From the NCBI GenBank assembly GCA_021396245.1, contig WNYE01000123.1:26300-90299 (forward strand): a stretch of DNA of 64,000 nucleotides, in the 5' to 3' direction. The first letter of the stretch is position 1. The number at the start of each line of letters is the position of its first letter. This document shows positions 33,938-44,315 of the stretch, piece by piece. A program made the translations under genes and the position numbers. The notes under the pieces were generated by a model. It saw nothing but the letters and a program-made list of their open reading frames with translations, had not been told where the DNA came from and did not search any database. Source of the DNA: Sporothrix humicola (lineage: Eukaryota > Ascomycota > Sordariomycetes > Ophiostomatales > Ophiostomataceae).

Positions 33938-35008
33938 ATGTCCGACGAGAGCAACCGCATATTCGCACAGAGCGACCTTGAATCGCTATTGGGCTGCAAT
34001 GAAGCGGCTTACTGCACTTTTGAGGTTAATTCCGACAGCATCTGGATAGATGTGAAATATTTTGACGCCTTGGGCACCGCGCCCCTACACCGTCCCATTC
34101 CAATCAACGGCCACATGATGTGCAGAGTCCCGTTGCATTTTGAGTCTCTTCAGGCGATTCAATTTGCCGGGCTCGCTTTTCCACGAGCCAAGTATTTATG
34201 GGCCAGATGGGAACAGTTCCGCGCTTTTAGTTCAAAGGCAGTGTCGTTTCCTCATTTTTTGTTGACCTACTTGAAGCCAGACGGCGTTGACGAGCCTCCC
34301 GCGCATATCGCCATACCCGACACAGACGCATGTGCGAGCCCGCCCAGTGTTCAGAATCCATTTACAGGCCCGCCTACTTCCTCAAACGCATGCGAGAATC
34401 CACAGCTTCAGAATCCATTTACAGGCCCGCCTACGTCCTCAAACGCATACGAGAACCTACAGTCTACTTTGAATGCACAGGCAACCCCGTTTACCCCTTT
34501 GAATACACATACAACCCTGTTCGCCCCTTCGATTGCAGATAGTAGTCCGTCTACCCCTTCGAATGTGTTTAGCAGTCCGTCTACTCCTTTGGATGCATTT
34601 GGTAGTCCGTCTACTCCTTTGCAGCCATACACGAGCCCACCCGATTATCTGAGCACAGACGAATATCAGGACGATATCATAGTCACGATTAGGAACCCAT
34701 TACAGTACGTCGAATGTGCCGACGGCAAGTGTGGCAATACTTCAAGATGCAGAAAGTGTCTTCGCCAGACACCGTGGGGCAGATTTCTGCTTGACTGTGG
34801 TGTAACAGAGCGGGCAGCGGCGGACCTATTGGCATCATTTCTGTCGCATCAGAGGGGCATGTCATGCGGCGACGTTCTCCGAGACCATGTGGCCAAGGCG
34901 TTTCAAGTCCTTCAGAAGCTACAAAGTGACTCCCGAAGGCGGGCCCAGCAGTTGGAGCAAGATAAATCTGGGCAACAGGCAGCCGGACAACAAGCAACCG
35001 GACAGTAG
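33938..35008 (+). CDS. Unrecognised protein, member B of a two-copy family
   Basis: Intronless, 356 aa. No known domain recognised. The N-terminal part (residues 1-115) and the part after about residue 275 match member A at 27139-27837 in order: NRIFAQSDLESLL (6-18), RVPLHFESLQAIQFAGL (63-79), VSFPHF (102-107), PWGRFLLDCGVTERAAADLL (279-298) and FLSH (301-304). The middle is a Pro/Ser/Thr linker built from repeats: a 19-aa unit twice (QNPFTGPPTSSNA..., 57 bp each) and a 10-aa unit three times (SSPSTPxxxF). Four cysteines at 260, 265, 271 and 274 (C-x4-C-x5-C-x2-C) could bind a metal, but member A lacks them. The tail is Gln/Ala/Gly-rich. Convergent with the rhodanese gene. Function unknown. 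Confidence 0.65.
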   Translation: MSDESNRIFAQSDLESLLGCNEAAYCTFEVNSDSIWIDVKYFDALGTAPLHRPIPINGHMMCRVPLHFESLQAIQFAGLAFPRAKYLWARWEQFRAFSSKAVSFPHFLLTYLKPDGVDEPPAHIAIPDTDACASPPSVQNPFTGPPTSSNACENPQLQNPFTGPPTSSNAYENLQSTLNAQATPFTPLNTHTTLFAPSIADSSPSTPSNVFSSPSTPLDAFGSPSTPLQPYTSPPDYLSTDEYQDDIIVTIRNPLQYVECADGKCGNTSRCRKCLRQTPWGRFLLDCGVTERAAADLLASFLSHQRGMSCGDVLRDHVAKAFQVLQKLQSDSRRRAQQLEQDKSGQQAAGQQATGQ

Positions 35009-35381
35009 GCCATTGGACAGGATTCGTCCTGTAAAGAAATGGTCTGCCAACCTGCAATAGCCCTAGGAGAAGTGTGGTCAACGGTAGCAGGTCCTTCACT
35101 GACAGCAGCTTTGCCGTCATCACTACCAAGGATATTGACGACGAGCATCATGAGAGTGGACATGCTGTCAACAGACATTGTGCCAACAGTGGAAGTCAGA
35201 GCTTAGAAAAAAATAGTCCTTGCATGAGTGGCCAAGAGGCCACAGAATGCTTTGCGTCGGTGGCGGGTTGATTAGACAGCACAAAAGAACAATTAGATAG
35301 CATTGCTTAAATTTGACACTCTTTTTCATTTCATATGCGCTACATTCATAGAATAAAAGAGCCAGTACACAAACGATTCAT
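35009..35381. other. Convergent 3' flanks, 370 bp
   Basis: Space between the stop codons of the unrecognised gene and the rhodanese gene. AATAAA at about 35352 could serve the plus strand. Nothing else seen. Confidence 0.6.
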
Positions 35382-37052
35382 TCATGACTTCTTCCTTGTG
35401 TCTCTCACGACGTGAAAGTTGGCAACGCCGTCGTTGGCGAGCTGGGCGACGAGCTGGTGCTCCCACTCAATGTAGCCCTCCATGGCCTCGCGGTCGTTGC
35501 CGGTGCCTTCGTAGGGGCGCTTGTAGACGTCAATGGCCGGAGAGAGGTAGTGGGCGTTTTCCTTTTCGGTTTCCAGCGGGAGAGAGGCCTTCCATGCAGC
35601 CGTTCCTCCGGCGAGGTACAGGACAGGCCGCGGCGCCACGGCCGTCTGGGCGTCGTCTGCATTTGTTTGGGCCACTAGACCGTCTGGTGATGTGAGAACA
35701 ATAGGCCCGTCGCCCGTGATTTCTGCAGACTGCAGGTCCCGTGCCAATTCCGGACCTGAAGCGTGCCACGCGCCTGGGATATGGCCCTTGCGGTAGGCGG
35801 GACTGCGTGCGAGGTCGACCACGGTGGTCTTTCCTTCGTCCAGCAACGTCTTGAGGTCGTCGACTGAAATTGAGCTTGCTTTGGGCGGAGGCGGCGCGTT
35901 GAAAACGACATTCGAGGGTGGCAACTCTGGCAGCGGTGCTTCGTGGTCAAAGACGTAGACTTCCCAGCCGAGCTGGACCAACCAACTGGCCGTCATGCGT
36001 GCCCGTACACCATCAGTGTCGTAGAGAACAGCCCGTGCCCCTCTGATGCCGATCCACTCGTCTGTTGCTTGGACGAGCTGTCCTCCAGGAGCGGACTGGA
36101 AGCGGGCAGGATGGCCTGCTTTGTACTCGTCAGGGTCGCGGACATCGAGAAGATACAATGTGCGCTCGCCTGCTTCGCGGGCGGCGACCAGCTCAAGCAG
36201 CTGCGGACCCTGGATTATTTGTACACCAACATGGTCGGCCCAGGATGTGGCGTGGAATCGTGCACGGCGGACAGCTTCGTCAGACGGCGGCGCTACCCGT
36301 GTTGTCTTGCCAATCTCGAGTGGCGGGAGGTGGCCGCCCTTCAAGTCTTCGAGTGTCCAGCCAATGGTACCGTCTCTCAGTGCAACGACGGGGTTGGGAA
36401 TGTTTGCGTTCAGGAGAGACTGTGCCCCGATGAGAGACCTCGTCCGGCCAGCGCAGTGCACAATCACCGTCGTGTCCGGCGACGGCGCGGCGTCAAACAC
36501 GCGGTAGAGAAGCTCGCCACCAGGGCAGCTCTGCGAGTTGCGGATGCTCATTGTATTGTATTCTTCGAAGCGGCGGGCGTCGAGCACGACGGTCGGCGTG
36601 TTGCTATCAAGCAACGCATTAATGTCTTGGGGCACCTTGGATGGCGTCCCGCGGATCGCCTCGACGAGCTCGCCAAAGGCCTTGGAAGGCACATTGACGT
36701 CGCGGTAGACTTCGCCGACGCGGCGGTATCCCGCGAGGCCGCCTTCTAGGACAGAGACGTCCGTGTAGCCCAGGGCGGCAATGCGCGGGACCGCACGCTC
36801 GGCATACCCCTCGCCGTCATCATAGACGACGACGGGCACGTCTTTGCGGGGCACGAGAGTCGGCAGCTGTGCCTCGACTTCCGAGACGGGGACAGTGATG
36901 GCAAACAGCGGGTGTGCCACGGAGTAGGGCCCTTCTTCGCGGACGTCGACGAGGGCGACCTCGAGGCCATTGACCCAGCGCCGGCGGACCTCTTGCGGTG
37001 TTGTCGTGCGAGACATGTCGACGGTCGTTGTTGTCGTGTGGTGTGTTGTCAA
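35382..37052 (-). CDS. Four-domain rhodanese-like sulfurtransferase
   Basis: Intronless, 556 aa (543 if translation begins at the second ATG, 37016, MSRTTTPQEVRRRW). Four rhodanese modules in series, roughly 15-115, 125-245, 265-375 and 390-490, each with the conserved opening (LVDVREEGPY, VVLDARRFEEY, YLLDVRDPDEY, VVDLARSPAYRKGH). Only module 2 has the catalytic loop cysteine, VHCAGRTR with Cys200. The equivalent loops read YDDGEG (module 1), YDTDGV (module 3) and TSPDGL (module 4), so those modules should be non-catalytic. Rhodaneses move sulfane sulfur from thiosulfate or persulfides. The layout suggests one active site with scaffold modules; the physiological donor is unknown. No targeting signal is obvious, so it is probably cytosolic. 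Diverges from the Zn2Cys6 regulator. Confidence 0.88.
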   Translation of the reverse strand: MTTHHTTTTTVDMSRTTTPQEVRRRWVNGLEVALVDVREEGPYSVAHPLFAITVPVSEVEAQLPTLVPRKDVPVVVYDDGEGYAERAVPRIAALGYTDVSVLEGGLAGYRRVGEVYRDVNVPSKAFGELVEAIRGTPSKVPQDINALLDSNTPTVVLDARRFEEYNTMSIRNSQSCPGGELLYRVFDAAPSPDTTVIVHCAGRTRSLIGAQSLLNANIPNPVVALRDGTIGWTLEDLKGGHLPPLEIGKTTRVAPPSDEAVRRARFHATSWADHVGVQIIQGPQLLELVAAREAGERTLYLLDVRDPDEYKAGHPARFQSAPGGQLVQATDEWIGIRGARAVLYDTDGVRARMTASWLVQLGWEVYVFDHEAPLPELPPSNVVFNAPPPPKASSISVDDLKTLLDEGKTTVVDLARSPAYRKGHIPGAWHASGPELARDLQSAEITGDGPIVLTSPDGLVAQTNADDAQTAVAPRPVLYLAGGTAAWKASLPLETEKENAHYLSPAIDVYKRPYEGTGNDREAMEGYIEWEHQLVAQLANDGVANFHVVRDTRKKS

Positions 37053-37673
37053 TTGGCAGGAGTCAAGGTTGTTACTCCATTTGGGTGGTGTTTTGTATCA
37101 TTCGGCGAAATGCATACGCCGATATGCATAAAGGTAGACCATAGCTCGGAGCTTTGCAGTGAGCTCCAAGCTTCAGTTGGATTGACGATCTTGCAGTTGA
37201 ATGTCGTATGTAGCACTCGGCATTGGAGACGAGTGGAGTTGGTCGGGGTGGAGGAGCAAGGCTGCGAGTGGAGCATTGCAACTTTTCTTTTTTATCTTTC
37301 TCTCCTTCCTTCGGATGGTTTTTTTGTTGATTGCTCCTTCCAATCGGACGGTTTTCTGTAGTTATGGCAGGCATGGCGCCATCCGGTGATGGTGTGGCGT
37401 TTGTGTTGTAGCGGGCAGGCGCCGTGGGGCGGGTCCTTCCTTCTAAGAGGACCGGCTCAGGGCACTTCACGAGCCTGCCTCCAACACCCCATCTTAACGG
37501 GTCTCAACGGCTTGTCAACGATTGATTTTCACTGATTTCACAAATCAGACGATTCGATATCGCGGCCCATTTTCACTTTGCTTTTTCCAGCTTTTTATCT
37601 AATTTTTATCCGTATTTTTATGCGAACTGTCGATTTATTTGATTTATTTCACCGACAATCAGATCACCGAAAA
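37053..37673. promoter_or_regulatory. Divergent promoter between rhodanese gene and Zn2Cys6 gene
   Basis: 620 bp separate the two start codons, so the regulator and the sulfurtransferase are transcribed from one shared intergenic region. T-rich tract at 37565-37660 before the regulator start. No specific binding palindrome (such as CGG-n-CCG) was identified with confidence. Confidence 0.45.
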
Positions 37674-38972
37674 ATGTACCGCCCAAACACCACGCGGCAA
37701 AAGCGACAATCATGCGAGGCTTGTCGTAAGTAAACAGGCTCACTTTTGAATCTTATCTGCTCATCACTAACATGGTTAGGCACCCGCAAACTCAAATGCT
37801 CGGGGTACACGGGGGAGCGGCGGAGCTGCACGCGGTGCCTGTCGCTCAACATTACATGCCACTACCAGGACAAGGGCATCCCGGGCCGGCCACGCAAGCT
37901 GAGACGGGAGTCAGAGTCGGAAGCCGGAGAGCGGGATGAGAGACAAAAGGACAGACAGCGGGAGGAGGCCCGCTTGGCCGCACCGTCACCACCGACGACC
38001 GAGAGCTCCACCGGCTCAATTGACGGCTCGACAGGCGACCCAACCGAGTACAGACAGTCAACAACCGCCTCAAACCGGCTTGACGACAACCTATTCATGT
38101 CAGCCCCTCTTTCATTTCCTCTCTTTCCATCACCCAACGAAGCACTCCCATCAATATCGACGGCGGCCGATGCTGGCGGCAACGACTTTTCATTTGACCC
38201 ATTTCCCATCGAACTCTTTGGCCAATGTCCGCTCGTGCGACACCACAACCACAATCATGATCACAGCCACCACGACGAAGAGACGACGCCGCCGGCGACA
38301 GCTGCAAACACGGCAACGACATTGTCCCCGCCCCAATCACCGGCCTCGCTCTCGTGCCACTGCGCCGACGACGTCACCACATCGGTGCGCACAATACGGC
38401 ATCGAGCCCAGGATGTGACCATGAGCCACGCCATTGTTGGCGACTTGCGGGTCGGGGCCGACCTGATGGAGCGGCTGCTGACGTGCCCGACGTGCTACGA
38501 CACCAAAAAGGCGCCGCGGCTAACAATCGAAAATGTGCTGCTGATTGGCCGGCTGATGCACGAAGTGACGGCCGGCTACAGGCGGTACTGGAAGTGGGCG
38601 AGCGGGCAGGACAGAAGTTATGAGAGCGACAAAAAAGAGACGGTGTCGGTCGGCGGCGTCGACTTTGAAGTGGACAGAACTTCTGTCGTGGCCGTGATCC
38701 GGCAGGGCCTGCAGTCTGACGCTGCTCGCTTGACCGATCTGGGCGGACGATTTGCTCTCCGGCAGCACAACCGCCATCTGGTCGGCCACGAGACATGTCC
38801 CGATCCTGATGGCCGTTGTTGGCGAGAGCGCTACGACATGGACAATGACCCGCTTGATATTTGTCCGCAAAACGCGGCGGCACGGACACTGACACCGTGC
38901 TACCGAGTAGTGGATGCCATCTGTATGGCCATCAAGGCATTCAAAGACGATGTCACAGAGGTGTCAGCTTAA
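37674..38972 (+). CDS. Zn2Cys6 transcription factor, AflR-like layout
   Basis: Two exons, 37674-37725 and 37780-38972 (intron 37726-37779, gtaagt...ttag, interrupting an Arg codon inside the zinc cluster), giving 414 aa. The cluster reads C14-x2-C17-x6-C24-x9-C-x2-C-x6-C with the basic face RTRKLK, the fungal GAL4-type DNA-binding motif. A basic linker GRPRKLRRE follows. The middle is Ser/Thr/Pro- and His-rich (HNHNHDHSHH, about 170-180). The C-terminal part (about 210-414) is helical with Cys/Leu-rich segments (LMERLLTCPTCYDTKK and VLLIGRLMHEVTAGYRRYW), resembling the aflatoxin-regulator (AflR) domain arrangement. The intron within the zinc cluster is common in this family. Target genes unknown; the divergently transcribed rhodanese gene is an obvious candidate to test. 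Confidence 0.85.
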
Positions 38973-39100
38973 GTGTAGGATTTTCTTTTGTGTTTTTTTG
39001 GGTACGATGGCGTTTATTTGTTTATTGGGAATGTCTGAATGTCTTGGGTATCTTGGTCATATGTTATCGTTTATTTTTGGCTCAGAATGATCTATGTACA

Positions 39101-40954
39101 CTATGCATGCAATAATGACGGCAATGAATGCTCACAGCAAATCTCCTTGACTCCCACGTTGCCTCCCGCCTTGACACTGACTCCGTTCGTCTCGATCTTG
39201 ACCGGCTTTTCTGCCACCTTCACCTTCTCCTTGGCTCCACAGCACGACGGAACACCGACCCGGCAGAAGCACGACGAGGAAATGTCGACATCGGCATCAG
39301 CCAGCGCTGCGTCTAGCTGTGGCCGCAGTGCTTCAGCTTCCTTCGCACGACCTAGCCGTTGCAGACACTCGTGATAGCCGTGTAGCGCCCAGACATTGTT
39401 GGGATGCTGGTGCGAGCGTCCTGGTGTCACGGCCAGGCCCAGATCCTGGGCATAGGCATGAGCTGCCTCTTCCACAAAGCCCTGCTCCAAAGACAGTGCC
39501 GCAAACGCATGTCTCGCAGGCAACATCCATCCCCACGGCTCAGCAAACGGCAGTTGGTCTTCTAGGGTCACGGCATCCCGCAGCCGGCCGAATGCTTCTG
39601 TGTAGTCGCCCCGCCGGTATGCAATCTCGCCGTCGAGCATGGCCGTCGCAATGTGCAGAATGTCGGTGATCTTGTTTGGGAAGTCGAGGCGTGTCGGCGG
39701 GACATAGGCCGCGGCCTCGTGGAACTGTTTGCGGGCCACGTCGGCGGCTGTCACATTTCCGGTCGCGGCATGTGCAATCGCATAGCCGTAGTACCGGAAC
39801 ACATTGGTGACGCAGTACAGCTCCTTGTTGGGATGGGGCTTGAGTGCAAGCAGCTCGTCCCACCGGCCGAAGCGGATCAGCACGTGCACCCGCACCGCCA
39901 AGAAGAACTCCATCCAGTCTGCAAGGGCCGGTGCCTTGACTTTTAGCATGGCCTCGGTAATGGATGCCTCCATCCGGTCGGTCGCGTCCAGCGCTGCGCC
40001 GCTCATCCCGCCGAGCATTGCTGCGTAGATCAGCGAGTGGTAGTCGTGCAGCCGGTAGTACGAGTAAAAGGTGAGCGAGTCGTGCGTCGCAAAAAACTTG
40101 TCGTCGGCCAGCGTCGCCTTGTAGTTGTACAGCACGGCTTTGCGGTAGTCGCCGACCAGCACGTCAATATGCGCGGGCATGTGGTACGTGTGGCCCGTGT
40201 CGGGCACCAGCTCGCGGATCATGTCGCACGCGGCCAGGGCGGCGCCCGGCGTGGCGGACATTTCCATGAGGTGGATGTAGTAGTGTGCGGGGCCCGGGTG
40301 CTGTTCGACGCCGGGGACCGCCAGTGTTCTTTCCAGGAGACTCCTGACCTCCTGGACTGGAGACGACGCGATCGGGCTGCCGGTGGCCGTGTCAAACAGC
40401 TTGCGCGGCGCCACGTTCATCAGCGCGTCCGCAAAGAGCGTGACGACGTCAAAGTTTGTGTCCTTGTCGCCAAACGCCTCGTAGACACCCCGCATCACGT
40501 CGGCATACGCCTTGTCACACACGGCCGTGTCGCGGTCCACATTGTCGTCGGGGTATCTCTTCCCCAAAGCCTCAATCAAAGCTCTCTCCCACGGGGCGGC
40601 TGCCTCTCGCAAAGACAGCGCTTTCGTCGTGTATTCGTAGGTATCGCTGATGGCCTGCCGCCGGTCGGCCGCGCTGAATAGCCGCCACGTCCGGTTGTAG
40701 TTGGGCCCCGAGCAGAACGCCAGGCCCCAGTACGCCATGGCACAGCCAGGGTCGTGCGCCAGCACCTGCCGGTAGCAGTAGATGGCCTCGTCGTGGTTGA
40801 AGCAGTACGTCCACACGAGCGCCCGCCCGAACCACGTCTGTGCATCCGCCGACGACGTCGTCACCCGCGGCGCCGTCGCCGCCGACCGGCCGAGGTCGTA
40901 GTACGGCCCAGAGGGCGAAATGGCCGTTATCTTTGAGATCTTTTGGGCGGCCAT
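39101..40954 (-). CDS. TPR-repeat protein
   Basis: Intronless, 617 aa from the ATG at 40954 (MAAQKISKITAISPSGPYYD). The in-frame extension to 41197 is Cys/Ser-rich and unlike a protein start. Tetratricopeptide-like helices are recognisable, e.g. AQTWFGRALVWTYCFNHDEAI / YCYRQVLAHDPGCAMAYWGL near residues 40-75 (quoted in parts), and near the end (HPNNVWALHGYHECLQRLGRA). The overall arrangement matches uncharacterised TPR proteins found in fungi and bacteria. The C-terminus has a Cys-rich cluster (CFCRVGVPSCCG, then ICCEHS) that could bind metal or be modified. No membrane segment. Converges on the Zn2Cys6 gene with 128 bp between stops. Role unknown, probably protein-protein interaction. Confidence 0.8.
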   Translation of the reverse strand: MAAQKISKITAISPSGPYYDLGRSAATAPRVTTSSADAQTWFGRALVWTYCFNHDEAIYCYRQVLAHDPGCAMAYWGLAFCSGPNYNRTWRLFSAADRRQAISDTYEYTTKALSLREAAAPWERALIEALGKRYPDDNVDRDTAVCDKAYADVMRGVYEAFGDKDTNFDVVTLFADALMNVAPRKLFDTATGSPIASSPVQEVRSLLERTLAVPGVEQHPGPAHYYIHLMEMSATPGAALAACDMIRELVPDTGHTYHMPAHIDVLVGDYRKAVLYNYKATLADDKFFATHDSLTFYSYYRLHDYHSLIYAAMLGGMSGAALDATDRMEASITEAMLKVKAPALADWMEFFLAVRVHVLIRFGRWDELLALKPHPNKELYCVTNVFRYYGYAIAHAATGNVTAADVARKQFHEAAAYVPPTRLDFPNKITDILHIATAMLDGEIAYRRGDYTEAFGRLRDAVTLEDQLPFAEPWGWMLPARHAFAALSLEQGFVEEAAHAYAQDLGLAVTPGRSHQHPNNVWALHGYHECLQRLGRAKEAEALRPQLDAALADADVDISSSCFCRVGVPSCCGAKEKVKVAEKPVKIETNGVSVKAGGNVGVKEICCEHSLPSLLHA

Positions 40955-42564
40955 GCTGACGACAGAGCAGTGTGCGAGCCTGTGAGTATAATGACGGACG
41001 AGACTCTCTGATTCGCCGGCTGGGGTGTCGCAATTGTCGCAATTGACGAGGGCTGGGCTGGATAAAGAGCAAGGAGAGTAGAAATGGGCTGCACTGCAAG
41101 CATGAAATAGCAGCAGACAATCACGGCATTTGTTTGTCCCAGACTTTTTTTTATCTGTACATGCTGGTGCGATAGTGATAACGGACAGTTTCGCCAATTG
41201 TTTGCCAAAACATGGCTCGCTGTCGGGATTGGTCTTTAGCGTGCACAGGGTGTGGTGCTACCCCACGCCGGCTATCGTCTTCGGCCGAATGGTGCAATTT
41301 CTTGGTTCCTTCCTTCCTGCACTTTGTCTGCAGTTTTTTTGCAGTTTCCTTTTCTTTTCATTCGCTGCTTCCATTCATCTCCACGTGGAACAACTGCAGG
41401 AAAGTGCACCCCCAAATCAAACACACCACCGTGTCATGCAAGTGCGACCTGCAAATGCAAATGCACATCCTGCCTCCCATCACCTCATTCCATCCGACTC
41501 GGCGCATCAGACCCATACAGACCCCGCTGTGCCAGCACTATGGGGCGGTAGCTCGGAGGGTTTCCGGATGGTTCAATCACGCCTTTTCACCCACTCCAAA
41601 AAACCTCCGAGGCTGGACATTGACGATTGAACTGTATTTATGGACAAGATATGCAGATATGCGATAGAAGAGAGGTTTGTGCACTATTTGTTCTATCGTA
41701 ATTCTATAGTACAGACAAAGGCGAGCTGGAGGCCAGGGCACCATTCTCACTAAATTGTCCCAATGACAACACAAAGCGACGCTGTAAGTGCTGTAAGTGC
41801 TGTAAGTGCTGTAAGTGCTGTATGTGCTGTAAGCGATGTTAGTGATGTTAGCGATGTTAGCGATGTAAGTGATGTAAGTGATGTAAGTGCTGTATATTGA
41901 TAATGGCACAGGGGGCCTTTTAAAGTTATGGGGAGTCGGTGGCTCGATGGTTCGGATAGTCGGTGGATGTACCAGGCGCCGTTTTCATCTCACAGACATC
42001 ACACAACGTGATCAGTTGCATTTTTGACGATTTGGAGGGGGAGTGAAATCAATTGTTTTATATTGCGCATTTACGACGTGCGCGTTCGTTTGCGGACTTC
42101 TTTGCCGTGCCACAATATGCCGAGTTATGTGTGCCGTCTTGGCAAACGGGCCTAGCCGCCGACTAAGGCAGTTCTTGTGATAAAGTTAGTGTTATTGAAA
42201 AAGGTGAATATGCTCGTCACAACAAGACACGCAAATATCGGGCTATTCTCCGATAAATTTGTAAGTAGGCCGGATGCACCGGCCAAACCATTCAGTATCA
42301 TCACAACATCATATGCTATGAGTAGAATCTACGTGGAGATGTTAGTACTTGGGAATTTCAACCATTCGAGGGCCGGCTCTACTAGTGTTTGCACCAACAC
42401 CCCTCTACGGAGTAACGCCGTAAAATTCTTTATGAAATTACGTGTGCGTATGAAGCTGGGCTGGATGCATAAATGTAGACGAAAAGCCCCGCCAAGAGAA
42501 AGATAGTTGAGCATCACGCATCGTTTCCATCAACATCCAAACCATTCATCGCGAGACATCAAAC
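40955..42564. other. Divergent intergenic region, 1.6 kb, with minisatellite
   Basis: Between the TPR gene (minus) and the F-box-like gene (plus). The only structure I see is the 9-bp satellite at 41785-41893. The frames at 41130-41667 are low-quality and unsupported. Confidence 0.55.
41785..41893. repeat. 9-bp minisatellite, unit taagtgctg, about 12 copies
   Basis: First five units are near-perfect taagtgctg. Later ones vary (taagcgatg, ttagtgatg, ttagcgatg, taagtgatg). Same unit and same strand as the array at 33603-33704. Confidence 0.9.
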
Positions 42565-44151
42565 ATGAAAACCATATTTGACTACTTTAGGTCCAAAAGG
42601 CCGGATCGGTTGGTCGATGGGCCTGACGAGGACTCCTTGTCTGAAGCCTCAACAACGACTCCCGAATCAAAATCGAAGCGAAGCAGCCTGTCGTCCGACA
42701 CGACACTGAACGGATCGAACGGAATCACTGGAACATGGACACCGCCACCGCCCGGCTGTGTGTTCGACGACGGCAGCTGGCGGAAGGCGAGAGCGCTCAA
42801 CGAAAAAGAGTCCGGCCTGTTCCGCATGCCCGACAAGATCCTCGACCAGATTTTCCGCAAGGCCGACTTTCTGTCGCAGCAGATGATCCGGCAGACCTGC
42901 CACCGGTTCTCCAGTGTCATTACCGACATGAACGCCGACCGGGCCAGCGAGCCGTTTGACGACGGGCTTGATGAGCGCCAAGTGTGGCCGCGCCACGGAA
43001 GTCAAGAGGAGCGAGACGCGGTCCGCCGGAACTGGGCCGCGCTCATCCGCCGCGACACCGACAAGCTGCTCTGCGGCAAGTGCAGACAGTTTGAAGAGTC
43101 GGGCCAGCTCTACGAGCAGCTCGCCAAGCTCAAAGAGCCGATTTCCTGCTTTAAATGTGGAACATCCCATCCACGGGGCATGTTTCCGGCGGAGCAACGT
43201 GAAAGGACTCGTTTCTGGGGCAAACGCCAGTGCCTCCTGTGGAGCGGCCGGATTCGCATGTGTCCGCACCGCGAGTATTCTTGGGAAGAATGGCAGGACT
43301 ACAGAGACAAGATGTACTACTCGGGCTCCCACAGGCTAGGCATTGAGATCCCCCAGCTGTCGTGTCCCGAGGGGTGTGCCTGGCAGGGCTGCAGCAACAG
43401 CCTGCCGGAGAAATGGGCACCGTCCTCACTCAGCCCGTCGTTCGTTTCTACCGCAAGACAGAACCGGGACCAATACAACAAATACACGCTGATGCTCACT
43501 TGGGCAAGCCATGTTTTTGATCTTGAGGATCCAAAGCTGCCATCACCATGGACATCAGCGTCGCCGTCCACGCCGCACTTGCAGAGATTCAAAGAATTTC
43601 TGAATGCTCTCGACACGAACGCCCAAGGGCCATACCTATGCCCTCATATGACACCCAGGCAGCTTATCTCTCCTATTCAGCCTCCTTTCTGTTACTGCTT
43701 CTCTGACAAAGAAGATTGCAACACGGGATATGCTATTCCACGACACAGACACACAGCTGAGTGCACGAAGCGATGTGAATGTGCTGTTGGTGGCGGTGGA
43801 AATCCCAGCATCATATCGCCAACCATGGACGAGTTCCATCACGTGGTCTCTTGCAAAGCCTGTGAGAAGATGTTTATTTGGAGGAAAAATGGAACAAAAA
43901 TGCACCTCGAATGCGTCAATATTATCACACAAAATGTGGTGGAACAGGAGAAGACTACATGGTGGTTGTTTATTCAGAAAATGGACCCGCACTCATGGGA
44001 TATTACCCAAGACGAAGAGTCAAAACACGTGTATTGGTGCCCCGAGAGAGACTGCAAGACAAACCACGAGTGGCGTGCATTGTACAGGCGCATGGGGAAC
44101 TCGCCAAAGGATTGGAGAAGTTGCTGGAGTGATTTGTATGAACGGCGCTAG
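42565..44151 (+). CDS. F-box-like, cysteine-rich hypothetical protein
   Basis: Intronless, 528 aa. Residues about 85-122 (LFRMPDKILDQIFRKADFLS, then QQMIRQTCHRF) fit an F-box, the Skp1-binding motif of SCF ubiquitin ligases. After it come paired cysteines suggestive of zinc binding: C170-x2-C173, C195-x2-C198, Cys223 and C233-x-H235, and further pairs in the C-terminal part (CEKMF..., CECAVG, YWCPERDCKTNH). The N-terminal 80 residues are Ser/Thr-rich and disordered. Fungal genomes carry many such F-box proteins with degenerate C-termini, so the substrate-recognition role is inferred only from the F-box. The gene borders a repeat-rich zone on its right. Confidence 0.68.
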   Translation: MKTIFDYFRSKRPDRLVDGPDEDSLSEASTTTPESKSKRSSLSSDTTLNGSNGITGTWTPPPPGCVFDDGSWRKARALNEKESGLFRMPDKILDQIFRKADFLSQQMIRQTCHRFSSVITDMNADRASEPFDDGLDERQVWPRHGSQEERDAVRRNWAALIRRDTDKLLCGKCRQFEESGQLYEQLAKLKEPISCFKCGTSHPRGMFPAEQRERTRFWGKRQCLLWSGRIRMCPHREYSWEEWQDYRDKMYYSGSHRLGIEIPQLSCPEGCAWQGCSNSLPEKWAPSSLSPSFVSTARQNRDQYNKYTLMLTWASHVFDLEDPKLPSPWTSASPSTPHLQRFKEFLNALDTNAQGPYLCPHMTPRQLISPIQPPFCYCFSDKEDCNTGYAIPRHRHTAECTKRCECAVGGGGNPSIISPTMDEFHHVVSCKACEKMFIWRKNGTKMHLECVNIITQNVVEQEKTTWWLFIQKMDPHSWDITQDEESKHVYWCPERDCKTNHEWRALYRRMGNSPKDWRSCWSDLYERR

Positions 44152-44315
44152 TAATTTGAATAGGATAAAATAAAAAGGGAGATAGAGACAAAAATATTTG
44201 ACCGACAAACAAGACATGATTGAGGTGCACGCAAATGCGTTGTGAGATAAGAAATGTTCTCGTTGAAAAAAAAGGAAACCAAGTAGCTGGGGCTGGGTGA
44301 TGGGAACGAGACAAG

